64,000 bases of DNA from Chloroflexota bacterium (GTDB lineage Bacteria > Chloroflexota > Anaerolineae > Aggregatilineales > Phototrophicaceae): positions 41,367-105,366 of the forward strand of contig WTGN01000045.1 in assembly GCA_011523545.1 (NCBI GenBank). Reading direction: 5' to 3'. The notes under the pieces are model-generated. The model saw only the letters and a program-made list of their open reading frames with translations, searched no databases and was not told the DNA's origin. This document shows positions 27,896 to 37,758 of this stretch, one piece after another. Position 1 is the stretch's first letter; every line of letters starts with the position of its first letter. The position numbers and the translations under genes are program-made.

Positions 27896-28912
27896 TTGAC
27901 CCGAATCAGCCTTCAAACTGCGGCCGCGCCTGCAACCGATGTCGATGGATTGCGCCCGGTCAATTTGCGCTCGGATTTGCGCCCGATAGCCGACCTGATC
28001 GAATTGGTTTTCGCCGATTCGATGGATAGCAGCGGTCGTTCGGCTATCCGCGAAATGCGCTATCTTAGCCATTTGGGTTATGGGCTGCATCTCATTGCGC
28101 GGATGAATGATCTGGCCCTCGGTATCAGCCTGGGTTTCGTGTACGTCTGTGACGGTAAACTGGTGGGGAATGTTTCTGTTTATCCGGCTGGTTACCCGAA
28201 ATCACTGGGCGAGACCTGGATCCTGGCCAATGTCGCCGTGCACCCGGATTATCAGCGCCGCGGCATCGCCCATGATCTGGTCGCCGCCAGCTTGGAAATG
28301 ATCCGCAAGCGAGCGGGCGCGCGCGTCATCCTCCAGGTCAACTGCGACAACATCGCCGCGCAGCGACTCTATGAAAAACTGGGCTTCATCCATGAACGCG
28401 CCTGGCGCTTGTGGCGGCGCAGCGGTTTTCTGCGTTCCCCCATCTCAGCGGATTCCGGCCTGCGCGTCTCACATCGGCGAGGCGGTGAATGGAAGGCTGA
28501 GCTTGCCCTGGCGCAGGCGGCGCGCCCCAATGCCCTGGGTGGGCTGGGCTGGCTGAAGCCGGTGCATCAAGCGGCATTCGCAGCGCCGATTTGGAAGCGG
28601 CTGTTCAACCTGCTTTCCCTGAGCGCTGTGGAACGGCTGGTCATTCGCGATGAGACTGCGCGGGAGATCCTTGCCTCATGCTGGCTGGAAAGCGCCATGA
28701 GCTTCAGCAGCGTCCGCGGCTGGCTGTTTGCGTCGCCCCAGGTTGATGCGCGCCTCTATATGGAAACCTTGATCAGCTATGTCTTGAGCCGCCACGAGCG
28801 CGCCACGATCCAATTTGAACACCCGCGGGACGACGAGATCGTGAACGATCTGCTGAAGGGTCATCAGTTCACGGTCAAGCGCGATTTGTGCCACATGCGG
28901 CTTGATCTCTGA
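27896..28912 (+). CDS. GNAT family N-acetyltransferase
   Basis: VAVHPDYQRRGIAHDLVAASLEMI and QVNCDNIAAQRLYEKLGF. Confidence 0.92.
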   Translation: MTRISLQTAAAPATDVDGLRPVNLRSDLRPIADLIELVFADSMDSSGRSAIREMRYLSHLGYGLHLIARMNDLALGISLGFVYVCDGKLVGNVSVYPAGYPKSLGETWILANVAVHPDYQRRGIAHDLVAASLEMIRKRAGARVILQVNCDNIAAQRLYEKLGFIHERAWRLWRRSGFLRSPISADSGLRVSHRRGGEWKAELALAQAARPNALGGLGWLKPVHQAAFAAPIWKRLFNLLSLSAVERLVIRDETAREILASCWLESAMSFSSVRGWLFASPQVDARLYMETLISYVLSRHERATIQFEHPRDDEIVNDLLKGHQFTVKRDLCHMRLDL

Positions 28913-28935
28913 GTCAGGCGCAAACGGGCATTCGC

Positions 28936-30951
28936 TCAAGATCGATCATGATCGCGCCCTTCAGCGCGCAGTCGCTGTGGGCGGCGGTCGCTCGCTGGAT
29001 TTGAAATCCCGGCAATTGCGCTGCTTTCGCGCTGGGCGGCAGCCATGATCTTGCGCGGCAGGCGCGGCGGCCGGTTTCGATCAGGGTTGCTCGCCGCCCG
29101 TATCGTGCCCTCATTTAGAGCGGCCTCCTCCGCCGAGACAGCGCCGGCCGGGTGGCCTGCAGCGCCTGAGTTTGGCAGCGCGGCGGCAGCGTCCCCGGTC
29201 AGCGTTCCGCCCAGATATTCGTCGAGAATCTGTCGCTGTTGCCGGGCGTCGTATTTCGCGCGCCGCTCGCTCTTGTTGTGCTGCCGGCGGGAGATCTCTT
29301 GTTGAATGGCTTGCGGGTTGGGAACACGGTGAAACATCTTGGGTTCGTCGGCGCCGACCAGCGACATGCGTACATCGCCGTATTTCATTAGCGCGGCGAA
29401 GAAGCCGCTGGTCACCGATTCCACATTGTCGATCCGCTCGACCAGGATCTGGTCGCGCAAGCTTTGCAGGAAAAAAGGACGCTTGTGCACCAGCGTAATC
29501 GTGTCGTCCGAGATGATATAGAGATCGTTCCGCCAGTCCCAATCCATCCAGTAATAGGCAAGGCAGCCCGCCAGCAGGCCGACAAATGCGACGGGCAATG
29601 TAACGATGCGCATGTCCGCGCTGATGAAGGCGGCGCTGATCAGCAGGGCGGCAAGCGAAACGAGGATGACCAGGACGGGCAGGGCGGTGAGCTGGGCCCA
29701 GACGCTGACATGTTTGCGAAAGACAATGTCGCCGTTGCTCATCACGATGCGCGAGCTGAGATAACCGTTGCTGCCTGGAACCGGCCTCGGCGGGCTTTCA
29801 GCGGCGGCCGCCGTCGCTGTGGCGTCATCATCGCTGTCGCCGGCCAGCCAGCGCTGCATTTCCGCGCGCATAATCTTGTGATGTCTTTGCGCCCGCCGGC
29901 TCTCAAAGTAAGCCCGGTCTTCTATGATTAGCTTTTGAAATTGTTCCGGGTTGGGCATGAAATCCAGCTCGAGGTTGCCCTGCGCGCCGGCTGTCTTGAC
30001 GATGACCGTTCCATAACGGAAGAGCCGAGCGAAGGGATCAGACGAGGGAAACTCGAAATTGATCTCGTGCACGCTTTCCAGGCCCACTTGTGTAACCTGC
30101 CGATACAGCGCCAGGATCGTTCGGTTGATGCGGATGACGCGCTGGTCCGTCACGATGACGGAGTCGTTGCGCCATTCCAGGTAAAAGTACACCAACGCCA
30201 GGCCGGGCAACAGGAACGATAAGCCAAGCAGAATCAGGGACAGGGCTTCAATCTCGAGGCTGAAAGCGCCCAGCCACATCGCCGGCATCAGCAGCAGCGG
30301 CAGCCAGGCCGTCCGAACAAAGGACCACCAATGGCGATGCGTCTGGATGAGGATTTCTTCGTCTTCGCGCTGTTCCGCGAACTGCAGGCTGACCGGCGCC
30401 CCGCTCGCGCCGTCGAGTTGGCCGAAGGCGCTGCGCAGTGCCGGCTGTTCATTGAGCAGGCGCTGAAAGCTGGCGCGGCTGAGTTTGAGTATGGTGACGG
30501 GCTGCGCCGCGCGCAAGCTGGCGGATTGAACGGCCTCGCTGTACAGGGCTTCATGATTGATGTGCTGGCCGGCTGACAAGGTCGCCAGTGCCCGCTGCCC
30601 GCCGTCAGCCTCCGTTTGGAAAAGCAGGGCCTCGCCCGCCGCCATGATCAGCATGCCGTCGGCGGGTTGTCCTTGCAGAAAAATGTCCTCGCCAGCGCGG
30701 TAACGCTCAGTTTCTAGCGCGCCGGCGATCAAGCTCAGTTGCGCCGGGCCCAACCCGGAGAAAATTGGGATGCTCTCCAGCCAGGTGTTGTCCTGCATCA
30801 CTCGCCGTCCAGTCGCCGGGCTGCCTCGCGTCGAGTATAGCATGGTCAGCGTATTCCTACTTCGCGCCTCTATCGCGAAAAATGCAGCGGCTAGGCGGGC
30901 ATCAAGCGGCTTGAGACACAGGGCAATCGCATCAAACTGCAAACTCACCAC
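28936..30951 (-). CDS. Cyclic nucleotide-binding domain plus bacterial PH-domain membrane protein
   Basis: FSGLGPAQLSLIAGALETERYRAGEDIFLQGQPADGMLIMAAGEALLF (CNMP-like), then paired TM/PH-like segments (DSVIVTDQRVIRINR; DDTITLVHKRPFFLQSLRDQILVERIDNVESV). Confidence 0.85.
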   Translation of the reverse strand: MVSLQFDAIALCLKPLDARLAAAFFAIEARSRNTLTMLYSTRGSPATGRRVMQDNTWLESIPIFSGLGPAQLSLIAGALETERYRAGEDIFLQGQPADGMLIMAAGEALLFQTEADGGQRALATLSAGQHINHEALYSEAVQSASLRAAQPVTILKLSRASFQRLLNEQPALRSAFGQLDGASGAPVSLQFAEQREDEEILIQTHRHWWSFVRTAWLPLLLMPAMWLGAFSLEIEALSLILLGLSFLLPGLALVYFYLEWRNDSVIVTDQRVIRINRTILALYRQVTQVGLESVHEINFEFPSSDPFARLFRYGTVIVKTAGAQGNLELDFMPNPEQFQKLIIEDRAYFESRRAQRHHKIMRAEMQRWLAGDSDDDATATAAAAESPPRPVPGSNGYLSSRIVMSNGDIVFRKHVSVWAQLTALPVLVILVSLAALLISAAFISADMRIVTLPVAFVGLLAGCLAYYWMDWDWRNDLYIISDDTITLVHKRPFFLQSLRDQILVERIDNVESVTSGFFAALMKYGDVRMSLVGADEPKMFHRVPNPQAIQQEISRRQHNKSERRAKYDARQQRQILDEYLGGTLTGDAAAALPNSGAAGHPAGAVSAEEAALNEGTIRAASNPDRNRPPRLPRKIMAAAQRESSAIAGISNPASDRRPQRLRAEGRDHDRS

Positions 30952-30985
30952 AGAGGCACTGAGCGCACAGAGAAATGCGAGATTA

Positions 30986-31057
30986 TGTAGGGGTGAGCCG
31001 GTGGCTCGCCCGAAAATGTCACTAAAATCATGGGCGACTCACCGAGTCGCCCCTACA
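30986..31057. repeat. Hairpin repeat, inverted pair
   Basis: TGTAGGGGTGAGCC-GGT-GGCTCGCCC and, inverted, TGTAGGGGCGACTC-GGT-GAGTCGCCC. Confidence 0.85.
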
Positions 31058-31193
31058 TTTTATTGGGTTTATGGTTGAACGGCGTCAATTGATTTCGAAG
31101 CGATTGCCCTGGCTTGAAACCGCGAACTCTCGATATTCTGGCAAAGCGTGTTATAATGATGCCGGATTCTTAGAACGAGAGCAGGGAGCTACC

Positions 31194-31376
31194 ATGCCGA
31201 ATCTGGGACCAACTGAATTGTTCATCGTGCTGATTATAGTGGTTTTGCTCTTTGGCGTGGGCCGTGTCTCGCGCATCGGCGGCGAATTGGGCTCGGCGGT
31301 TGCCAATTTCCGCAAGGGCCTGCAAGAAGGCGCCAAGGGCAAGAGCGAAGAGGCGGACCAGCCCGAAACTGTTTAG
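31194..31376 (+). CDS. tatA: Twin-arginine translocase TatA/TatE family subunit
   Basis: MPNLGPTELFIVLIIVVLLFGVGRVSRIGGELGSAVANFRKGLQEG; single TM plus amphipathic helix. Confidence 0.88.
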   Translation: MPNLGPTELFIVLIIVVLLFGVGRVSRIGGELGSAVANFRKGLQEGAKGKSEEADQPETV

Positions 31377-31386
31377 CCTTCGCGGC

Positions 31387-31866
31387 TTAGCGCAATCTTG
31401 CCGCGTCTTGAAGAGCTCGCTCAATGAGCGCTGTCGGGCGCAGGATTGCCTTATGTGGCAGGCCGGCGGGCAGCGTCAGGTTGTAATCCAGCGCCTCGCG
31501 ATTGTAACGTTCGACCTGCTCGCGGTAATCTTCAGCAAAACGATTCCATTGTGATTCGAATTCGGCCGCTAGCGCTGGCTTGCTTGCGGCTTCCGCTTTG
31601 CGCAGCCCTCGCAGGTAGCGTTGCGCTCGCTCGCTTATCAGCCGGCGCAGAGCGGTCGCCGTCGTCTCGAGCTTCGCGCCCGTCTCGATCCATTCGGGCA
31701 TGACATTGTGATCTTCCATGATTTTGAACGCCGCGCGCCATTCATTCGGCGTGCTGCCGCCGTCTTTGAGTTCCAGCTTCCGGCCAGCGCCGGGCAAATG
31801 CGATACATCGCCATCGCCGATCATGTCTGCAATTTGACTATCGACGATGCGTTTCCATTTGTCCAT
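31387..31866 (-). CDS. DUF1992 (DnaJ-C28-like) domain protein
   Basis: SQIADMIGDGDVSHLPGAGRKLELKD...NVMPEWIE pattern typical of DUF1992. Confidence 0.85.
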   Translation of the reverse strand: MDKWKRIVDSQIADMIGDGDVSHLPGAGRKLELKDGGSTPNEWRAAFKIMEDHNVMPEWIETGAKLETTATALRRLISERAQRYLRGLRKAEAASKPALAAEFESQWNRFAEDYREQVERYNREALDYNLTLPAGLPHKAILRPTALIERALQDAARLR

Positions 31867-31897
31867 CCGTCATCCTCGATCCGGCGCCAGGTCAGCG

Positions 31898-32836
31898 TTA
31901 TTCGCCACCGTTTGCCGGTATCCGCAAAGTGAGCAAGGCGCGGCCCGTTTCGTCGCTCAGGGTCAGCGCTTCGCCCGCCTCCCATATACTCGTGTCTCTG
32001 CCCCAAAAGCGGGCGTCGGCGGTGCTGGTTCCGCTGCGCGTATAAATCACGACTTCACCCTGCGGGAATAGCAAAGTCACTGGAAAGATGAAAGTGTTGC
32101 CGTCTTCATCGGACAAGCTCCAGTTGCTCATATTGACGCGCTCGCCGATATTGCGCAGGCGTATGGCTTCCGCCGTGATATCGCCCAAGCCTTCGACAGC
32201 GACAATCTCAAACTGCGCGTTTACCGGCGTGCTGGTGGCTTCAAGCGCCGGCGCTTCGGAAATTTCGGAACCGGCCGCGGGCGAACCGCTCACTTCCTCA
32301 AGACAGCCTTCCAGGGGCACAATGAGAATATCGCCGATCTGCAGGTTCACCGCTGACTCCAGCGTCAAATCATTGACATCCAGCAGCTCCTGAAAGTCGG
32401 CGCCATAGCGCAGGGCGACGCCGTAGGGCGTATCGCCGCTGAGCACAGCGTGATAGACGCAATGCTGTGGCTGGGGCGGTCCGCTCGCGCTCGACAGCGT
32501 CGGTGTGCTGAGCTCAACCCGGCGCGCGCCCAACTCAACCGGGTCAATCGTCGCAGCCGCCTCGGTCGCCGCTTCCTCCGCGATGCTGAGCGGCAACTGG
32601 ACTTGACTGCGTTGCACGTCGGCCGGGGCAGCCGTCACCAGCTTGGGCGGCAGCGGCGTCGCCGTAATGACAATCTCCACAGTAATGATTTGCGGAACAT
32701 CCAGTTCTTCACTGTCTTCGCTGAGCAATTGCAGCGCGAAGAAAGTTCCGCTGGCGGCGGCGGCGAAGGTCAGGCACAGGAAGATAATCTGTGGAATGAT
32801 GTTTCGGCGCCGCGCTGAAGCCGGACGTTCAATCAT
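31898..32836 (-). CDS. LysM plus lamin-tail-like (LTD) domain protein, membrane anchored
   Basis: N-terminal TM; LysM YHAVLSGDTPYGVALRYGADFQELLDVNDL...LQIGDILIVP; LTD-like ITAEAIRLRNIGERVNMSNWSLSDEDGNTFIFP. Confidence 0.82.
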   Translation of the reverse strand: MIERPASARRRNIIPQIIFLCLTFAAAASGTFFALQLLSEDSEELDVPQIITVEIVITATPLPPKLVTAAPADVQRSQVQLPLSIAEEAATEAAATIDPVELGARRVELSTPTLSSASGPPQPQHCVYHAVLSGDTPYGVALRYGADFQELLDVNDLTLESAVNLQIGDILIVPLEGCLEEVSGSPAAGSEISEAPALEATSTPVNAQFEIVAVEGLGDITAEAIRLRNIGERVNMSNWSLSDEDGNTFIFPVTLLFPQGEVVIYTRSGTSTADARFWGRDTSIWEAGEALTLSDETGRALLTLRIPANGGE

Positions 32837-32987
32837 TAGCTTGGCTTTGCCACTGGTCGGTCACATTGGAATCCTAGCATAGGCGTACAAGGCTGGCAAT
32901 CAGAAGGCGCGAGTGATTGCTTGAAATGAGCGAATGTTCAGTTACAATCGCCGTCCGAACGAAGAGGCCGCGGCAAGACGAGGACGG

Positions 32988-34448
32988 ATGAGGGTTCTGC
33001 TGGCTAGCGCGGAGGCGGTTCCATTCGCCAAGGTCGGCGGCCTTGCCGATGTCGTCGGATCATTGCCGACGGCATTGGCTCGGCATGGCGTCGATGCTCG
33101 CGTCATCATTCCCTATTACGGTTTCATCGACCCCCTCGAATACAAGATAGAGCCTCTATTCAGCTTCGACTTTCACCATCGCATTGGCGTCAACCAAGTC
33201 ACGCTCGCCTCGTGCCAACGAGATGACATCATCTTCTATTTGCTGCAGTCAGCGCCATACTTTGGAAACGAGGGCGAAGTCTACAGTCAATGGGATTGGG
33301 ATATGGAGCGATTTATCTATCTCAATCAAGCTTTGATGGCCTGCTTGTCGCAATTGGACGAGCGGCTGGGTTGGTTTCCGCATGTCCTGCATGTAAACGA
33401 CTGGCATACCAGTCTGCTGCCCTTTCTGATTCGCGACCATGCCGAAGGCGAGCGCTGGAATGAATTGGCGACCGTCCTCAGCATTCACAATATCGCCTAC
33501 CAGGGCAAAGACGCCGGCGGCTTCTTATGGCAGGCGGGGATTCACGGGCGGCATGATCCTGACCTGCTGGAATCGGGCCTGACTGACAATCTGCTCGGCA
33601 TCGGCATCGCCTACAGCGACATGCTTTCTACCGTGAGCCCGCGTTACGCCCATGAGATTCAGTATCCCTACGCCGGTTACGAGTTGGCGCCCCTAATCGC
33701 GAGGCGGGCGGACAAGTTGCGCGGCATCCTCAACGGCCTGGATGTCGAACTGTGGGATCCGGAGATCGACCCGACGCTTGCCGCGACGTTCAGCGCCGAT
33801 AATTTTGCAGCGAGACGCCCGGACAATAAGCGGCATTTGCAATCATTCGCGCGCTTGCCCGTGCGGTCCGATGTACCGCTGGTCGGCATTGTGAGCCGGC
33901 TGGCGGCCCAAAAGGGCTTCGACCTCGCGCTGCCGGCTTTGCGGAACCTCCTGGCCTGGCGGGATATGCAATTGGTCGTCTTGGGCACCGGCGAGCCGGA
34001 TCTGGAGGTCGCATTTTGGCAGCTCGACCAGGATTTTGGCGACAAGGCAAGAGCCTTTCTCCAGTTTGACGGCGCCCTGGCACAGCAAATCTACGCCGGC
34101 TGTGATATCTTTTTGATGCCGAGCCACTTTGAACCCTGTGGCATGGGCCAGATGATGGCGCTGCGTTATGGCGCGCTGCCGCTGGTGCGGGAAACCGGCG
34201 GCCTGGCGGATACGGTTGTCAACTACGATAATGGAGAGGCCGACGCGGGAACAGGTTTCGTATTCCAATGGCAAGAGGCTGGGGCGGTTGAAGGCACGCT
34301 CAACTGGGCGCTTGATGTCTATGCGCGGCGGCCGAAAGCTTGGCGGCGGATGCAGGAACGCGGCATGCGGGTCGATTTCAGTTGGCGGAAGAGCGCGATG
34401 GGCTACATTGAACTCTATCGCGAGGCGCGCGCTAACCTGCCAGGTTGA
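32988..34448 (+). CDS. glgA: Glycogen synthase
   Basis: [77 protein letters not shown]. Confidence 0.96.
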   Translation: MRVLLASAEAVPFAKVGGLADVVGSLPTALARHGVDARVIIPYYGFIDPLEYKIEPLFSFDFHHRIGVNQVTLASCQRDDIIFYLLQSAPYFGNEGEVYSQWDWDMERFIYLNQALMACLSQLDERLGWFPHVLHVNDWHTSLLPFLIRDHAEGERWNELATVLSIHNIAYQGKDAGGFLWQAGIHGRHDPDLLESGLTDNLLGIGIAYSDMLSTVSPRYAHEIQYPYAGYELAPLIARRADKLRGILNGLDVELWDPEIDPTLAATFSADNFAARRPDNKRHLQSFARLPVRSDVPLVGIVSRLAAQKGFDLALPALRNLLAWRDMQLVVLGTGEPDLEVAFWQLDQDFGDKARAFLQFDGALAQQIYAGCDIFLMPSHFEPCGMGQMMALRYGALPLVRETGGLADTVVNYDNGEADAGTGFVFQWQEAGAVEGTLNWALDVYARRPKAWRRMQERGMRVDFSWRKSAMGYIELYREARANLPG

Positions 34449-34527
34449 CTGGCGAAACATTTGGGCGGTCATGCGCTGTGATTCCAGCGGCGCGCAACAA
34501 ACCGCGGAGTAATGTCGGGAGTGGACG

Positions 34528-35793
34528 GTGAAGATAAAAGCAGTGATCCTCGCGGGTGGCAAGGGGACGCGCCTGGGCGTCTTGACGTTCAAGCGCGCCA
34601 AGCCGGCTGTGCCCTTCGGCGGCAAGTACCGAATAATTGACTTCGCGCTCAGCAATTGCGTCAACTCCAACGTGTTCGATGTGCTGGTTCTGACGCAATA
34701 CCGCCCGCACAGCCTGAACGACCACATCGGAAAAGGGCGACCCTGGGATCTGGACCGGTCCTTCACCGGCGGCGTGCGCATGCTGCAGCCGTATCAGGGC
34801 CGCTTTGATACCGACTGGTACGCGGGCACGGCCGACGCAGTCGCGCAGAATCTCAATTTCGTGCGCCAGGGCCGGCCGGAGTATGTGCTCATCCTCTCCG
34901 GCGACCACATCTACCAGATGGATTATGACATGCTGGTGCAATACCATCGCGACAAAGGCGCGGCCGCCACCGTCTGCACCATTCGCGTGCCGCTGGATGA
35001 GGCGAGCCGCTTCGGCATTGTCGATACCGACAGCGATTATCGCGTCACCGGCTTCATCGAGAAACCAGCGACGCCGCCCGGCAATCTCGCGAACATGGGT
35101 GTGTACGTCTTCGATTATGAGGTGCTGGAGCGCGTCCTGCAGGCCGACCATGACGCGCCGGATTCGGATCATGACTTCGGCAAGGACATTCTGCCCAAGA
35201 TGGTCGCCGACAAAATGGACATCTTCGCCTATCCCTATGGCGGCTACTGGATCGATGTGGGAACGGTGGACGCTTATTGGGAAGCGCACATGGACCTGCT
35301 GTCCAGCCCGCCGTCTTTGAACTTGAATGATCGCACCTGGGTGATCCACACACGCAGCGAGGAACGCCCGCCGGTGCGCGTCGGCGCGGATGCCGCCATC
35401 GTCGACAGCATGATCGCCGACGGCTCGGTGATTGGCGCCGGCGCGGTCATCGAGCGCTCGATTGTGTCGCCCGGCGTATTCATTGGTCCGGGCGCGGTCG
35501 TCCGCGAGTCGGTCGTTTTGAACGACGCCTATATTGAGACCGGCGCGCGCCTGGAACGGGCGCTGGTGGACAAAATCGCCGTCATCGGCAAGAACGCCCG
35601 CGTCGGCTCCTGGCAGGATATGGGCGACCTCAAAATCACCAGCATCGGCAAGAACGCGCGCGTCCCGCCCGAATTCACGATTGGCGAGGGCACGGTCGTC
35701 GGCTCCGATTGCAGTCATCAAAGCTTCGCCCGCTTCAGCGACGGGACGGTGCCGGCCGGCAGCGATATCGAGTATCTGTCCCGCCCGGGCTGA
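34528..35793 (+). CDS. glgC: Glucose-1-phosphate adenylyltransferase
   Basis: [65 protein letters not shown]. Confidence 0.97.
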   Translation: MKIKAVILAGGKGTRLGVLTFKRAKPAVPFGGKYRIIDFALSNCVNSNVFDVLVLTQYRPHSLNDHIGKGRPWDLDRSFTGGVRMLQPYQGRFDTDWYAGTADAVAQNLNFVRQGRPEYVLILSGDHIYQMDYDMLVQYHRDKGAAATVCTIRVPLDEASRFGIVDTDSDYRVTGFIEKPATPPGNLANMGVYVFDYEVLERVLQADHDAPDSDHDFGKDILPKMVADKMDIFAYPYGGYWIDVGTVDAYWEAHMDLLSSPPSLNLNDRTWVIHTRSEERPPVRVGADAAIVDSMIADGSVIGAGAVIERSIVSPGVFIGPGAVVRESVVLNDAYIETGARLERALVDKIAVIGKNARVGSWQDMGDLKITSIGKNARVPPEFTIGEGTVVGSDCSHQSFARFSDGTVPAGSDIEYLSRPG

Positions 35794-35830
35794 CGATTTT
35801 GACCGGCCAGTGACTGCTCGCGGCGACGGT

Positions 35831-35910
35831 TGTAGGGGCGTCTCGCTGAGACGCCCTCTTTGCATACATCAGAATTATTTCTGTGGTCGTTTCAGCGAAA
35901 CGCCCCTACA
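35831..35910. repeat. Hairpin repeat, inverted pair
   Basis: TGTAGGGGCGTCTC-GCT-GAGACGCCC and, inverted, TGTAGGGGCGTTTC-GCT-GAAACGACC. Confidence 0.85.
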
Positions 35911-36048
35911 GACGCCTTATGTCGCGGGTCAATTAATTGTGTTAGCCGTGTTCAGACACGCGAGAAACTGTGTCCTCTATATTCTCGCTGTACTCGGTGG
36001 TAGAATTCCGATTGCCTATATGGATTTACATGGTTGAAAGGCACGGCA

Positions 36049-36828
36049 ATGAGCAAGATAAAAGTCGGGGTGCAGTTGCATCCGCAGCGAGTCAGCTACG
36101 CAACCTATGCGCGGGCGGTCCAAGACACCGAAGCGCGCAGCGTCGATTCCATCTGGAATTGGGATCACTTCTTCCCGTTATATGGCGAAGGCGCGGGCGA
36201 GCACTATGAAGGCTGGACACTCTTGACCGCGATCGCCATGTTGACCTCCACAGTCGAAATCGGCACGCTGGTCACCTGCAACAGCTATCGCAATCCGGCG
36301 CTCTTGACGCAGATGGCCAACACCGTCGACCATATCAGCGGCGGCCGCCTGATTCTTGGCATCGGCGCTGGCTGGTTCGAGAAAGATTATGTCGAGTTCG
36401 GTTATGAATTTGGCACCGCCGGCAGCCGACTGCGGGACCTGGGCGCGGCCCTTCCCATCATCAAGGAGCGCATGAGTAAAGAGCTGCCGCCGCCGGTGCG
36501 CAATCCCATCCCCATTATGATTGGCGGCGGTGGCGAGAAAGTCACCCTCAAGCTGACCGCGATGCACGCCGACTCATGGAACGGCTTCGGACCGCCGGAG
36601 ACTTGGGCGCGAAAGAACAGAATTCTGGACGATTGGTGTACGGAAGTGGGGCGCGATCCGGCCGCCATCGAACGGACCGTTTCAATCACGCGCGAAGACG
36701 ACATTGACGACAGCCTGGACGCCTATGCCGAAGCGGGCTGCCGGCATTTCATCCTGATGTCCGCGGCGCCGCCCAATTACGACCGCGTGGAAGCGCTGGT
36801 CAACTGGCGCGACCGGGCGAACGCCTAG
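36049..36828 (+). CDS. LLM class (F420/flavin-dependent) oxidoreductase
   Basis: WNWDHFFPLYG, TLLTAIAMLTSTVEIGTLVTCNSYRNPALLTQMANTVDHISGGRLILGIGAGWFEKDY. Confidence 0.94.
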   Translation: MSKIKVGVQLHPQRVSYATYARAVQDTEARSVDSIWNWDHFFPLYGEGAGEHYEGWTLLTAIAMLTSTVEIGTLVTCNSYRNPALLTQMANTVDHISGGRLILGIGAGWFEKDYVEFGYEFGTAGSRLRDLGAALPIIKERMSKELPPPVRNPIPIMIGGGGEKVTLKLTAMHADSWNGFGPPETWARKNRILDDWCTEVGRDPAAIERTVSITREDDIDDSLDAYAEAGCRHFILMSAAPPNYDRVEALVNWRDRANA

Positions 36829-36846
36829 GCCAGGCGCTCGACAGGC

Positions 36847-37158
36847 TCAGGACGATTCTTCATCATAGGTTGTTACCACGCAATTGTCGCTGCCGTGTGG
36901 GTTGGGCGTGTAACTCTCGGCTTCCGCGTCGTTGATCCAGTTCTCGCCATCCACCAGGTAGCGAAATTCGTGACGACAGTTCGGTTCAAAGCGCCGCATC
37001 GCCATAAAGCGGCCGTCTTTGAGCCGCCGCATGGGATGGGCCTTGGTGTCCCAGTCATCAAAACTGCCGACCAGATGAACCGATTCGGCTTCTGGCAGCG
37101 GCTCCGTGTAGAAGCAGACTTGAACCGTGTCGTCTGTGCGTTGCGTCTTGGTGATCAT
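36847..37158 (-). CDS. Stand-alone CBM48/AMPK-beta-type glycogen-binding domain protein
   Basis: VQVCFYTEPLPEAESVHLVGSFDDWDTKAHPMRRLKDGRFMAMRRFEPNCRHEFRYLVDGENWINDAEAESYTPNPHGSDNCVV. Confidence 0.9.
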   Translation of the reverse strand: MITKTQRTDDTVQVCFYTEPLPEAESVHLVGSFDDWDTKAHPMRRLKDGRFMAMRRFEPNCRHEFRYLVDGENWINDAEAESYTPNPHGSDNCVVTTYDEESS

Positions 37159-37160
37159 CG

Positions 37161-37481
37161 CTAGACCTCAACAACTGAATTGTCGCCGTTGAACGGATTG
37201 GGAACATATTCGTCCGCATCCCAGTCGTTGTGCCATTCGATGTCGTTGATGAGATAACGGAATTGATAACTGCTGTCCTTAGCCAATTTGACTGTCGCCT
37301 TGAAGCGACCGTCCTTTAGCGGCGTCATCGGCGTGGCGGATTCGCTCCAGCGGTTAAAGTCGCCGACGAGCGCCGCCTTGTCCGCTTCCAGTTCTGGCGC
37401 GGTATAAAACGTGACGTTGCAGAGGTCTTTGCTTTTCAGGTATCGTTTCTTCAGCATTTGTCCTCTCCATCTGTTGTGCAA
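37161..37481 (-). CDS. Stand-alone CBM48/AMPK-beta-type glycogen-binding domain protein, second copy
   Basis: KAALVGDFNRWSESATPMTPLKDGRFKATVKLAKDSSYQFRYLINDIEWHNDWDADEYVPNPFNGDNSVV; paralogous to the adjacent ORF. Confidence 0.9.
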   Translation of the reverse strand: MHNRWRGQMLKKRYLKSKDLCNVTFYTAPELEADKAALVGDFNRWSESATPMTPLKDGRFKATVKLAKDSSYQFRYLINDIEWHNDWDADEYVPNPFNGDNSVVEV

Positions 37482-37758
37482 ACATTATGTGTCAAGCCGC
37501 GACTCTACAATCCTATCATACATGGCAGCCGGATTGTAAATGAATGCAGTATTTCGCCAATTTGTCCGCGCTCTTTCTTGTCAGGAACGTACAGCCTGCG
37601 ATGGCGAATTCGCCGGTCCAGTTGCGCAATGTCGCGTTTTCGCCATCAGGCGAGGCGCTTTGCGGCCAGCAAAATCGCGGTGGCATTGTACCGAAACAGC
37701 GATAGAATAGGCGACTTGTTTATCGGAACCAAGCGCCATCCGCAAGGGAGCAGGGTCA

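Noticed and set aside
34432-35865. 477 aa minus-strand ORF
   Set aside because: Antisense shadow of glgC, which is strongly supported by motifs
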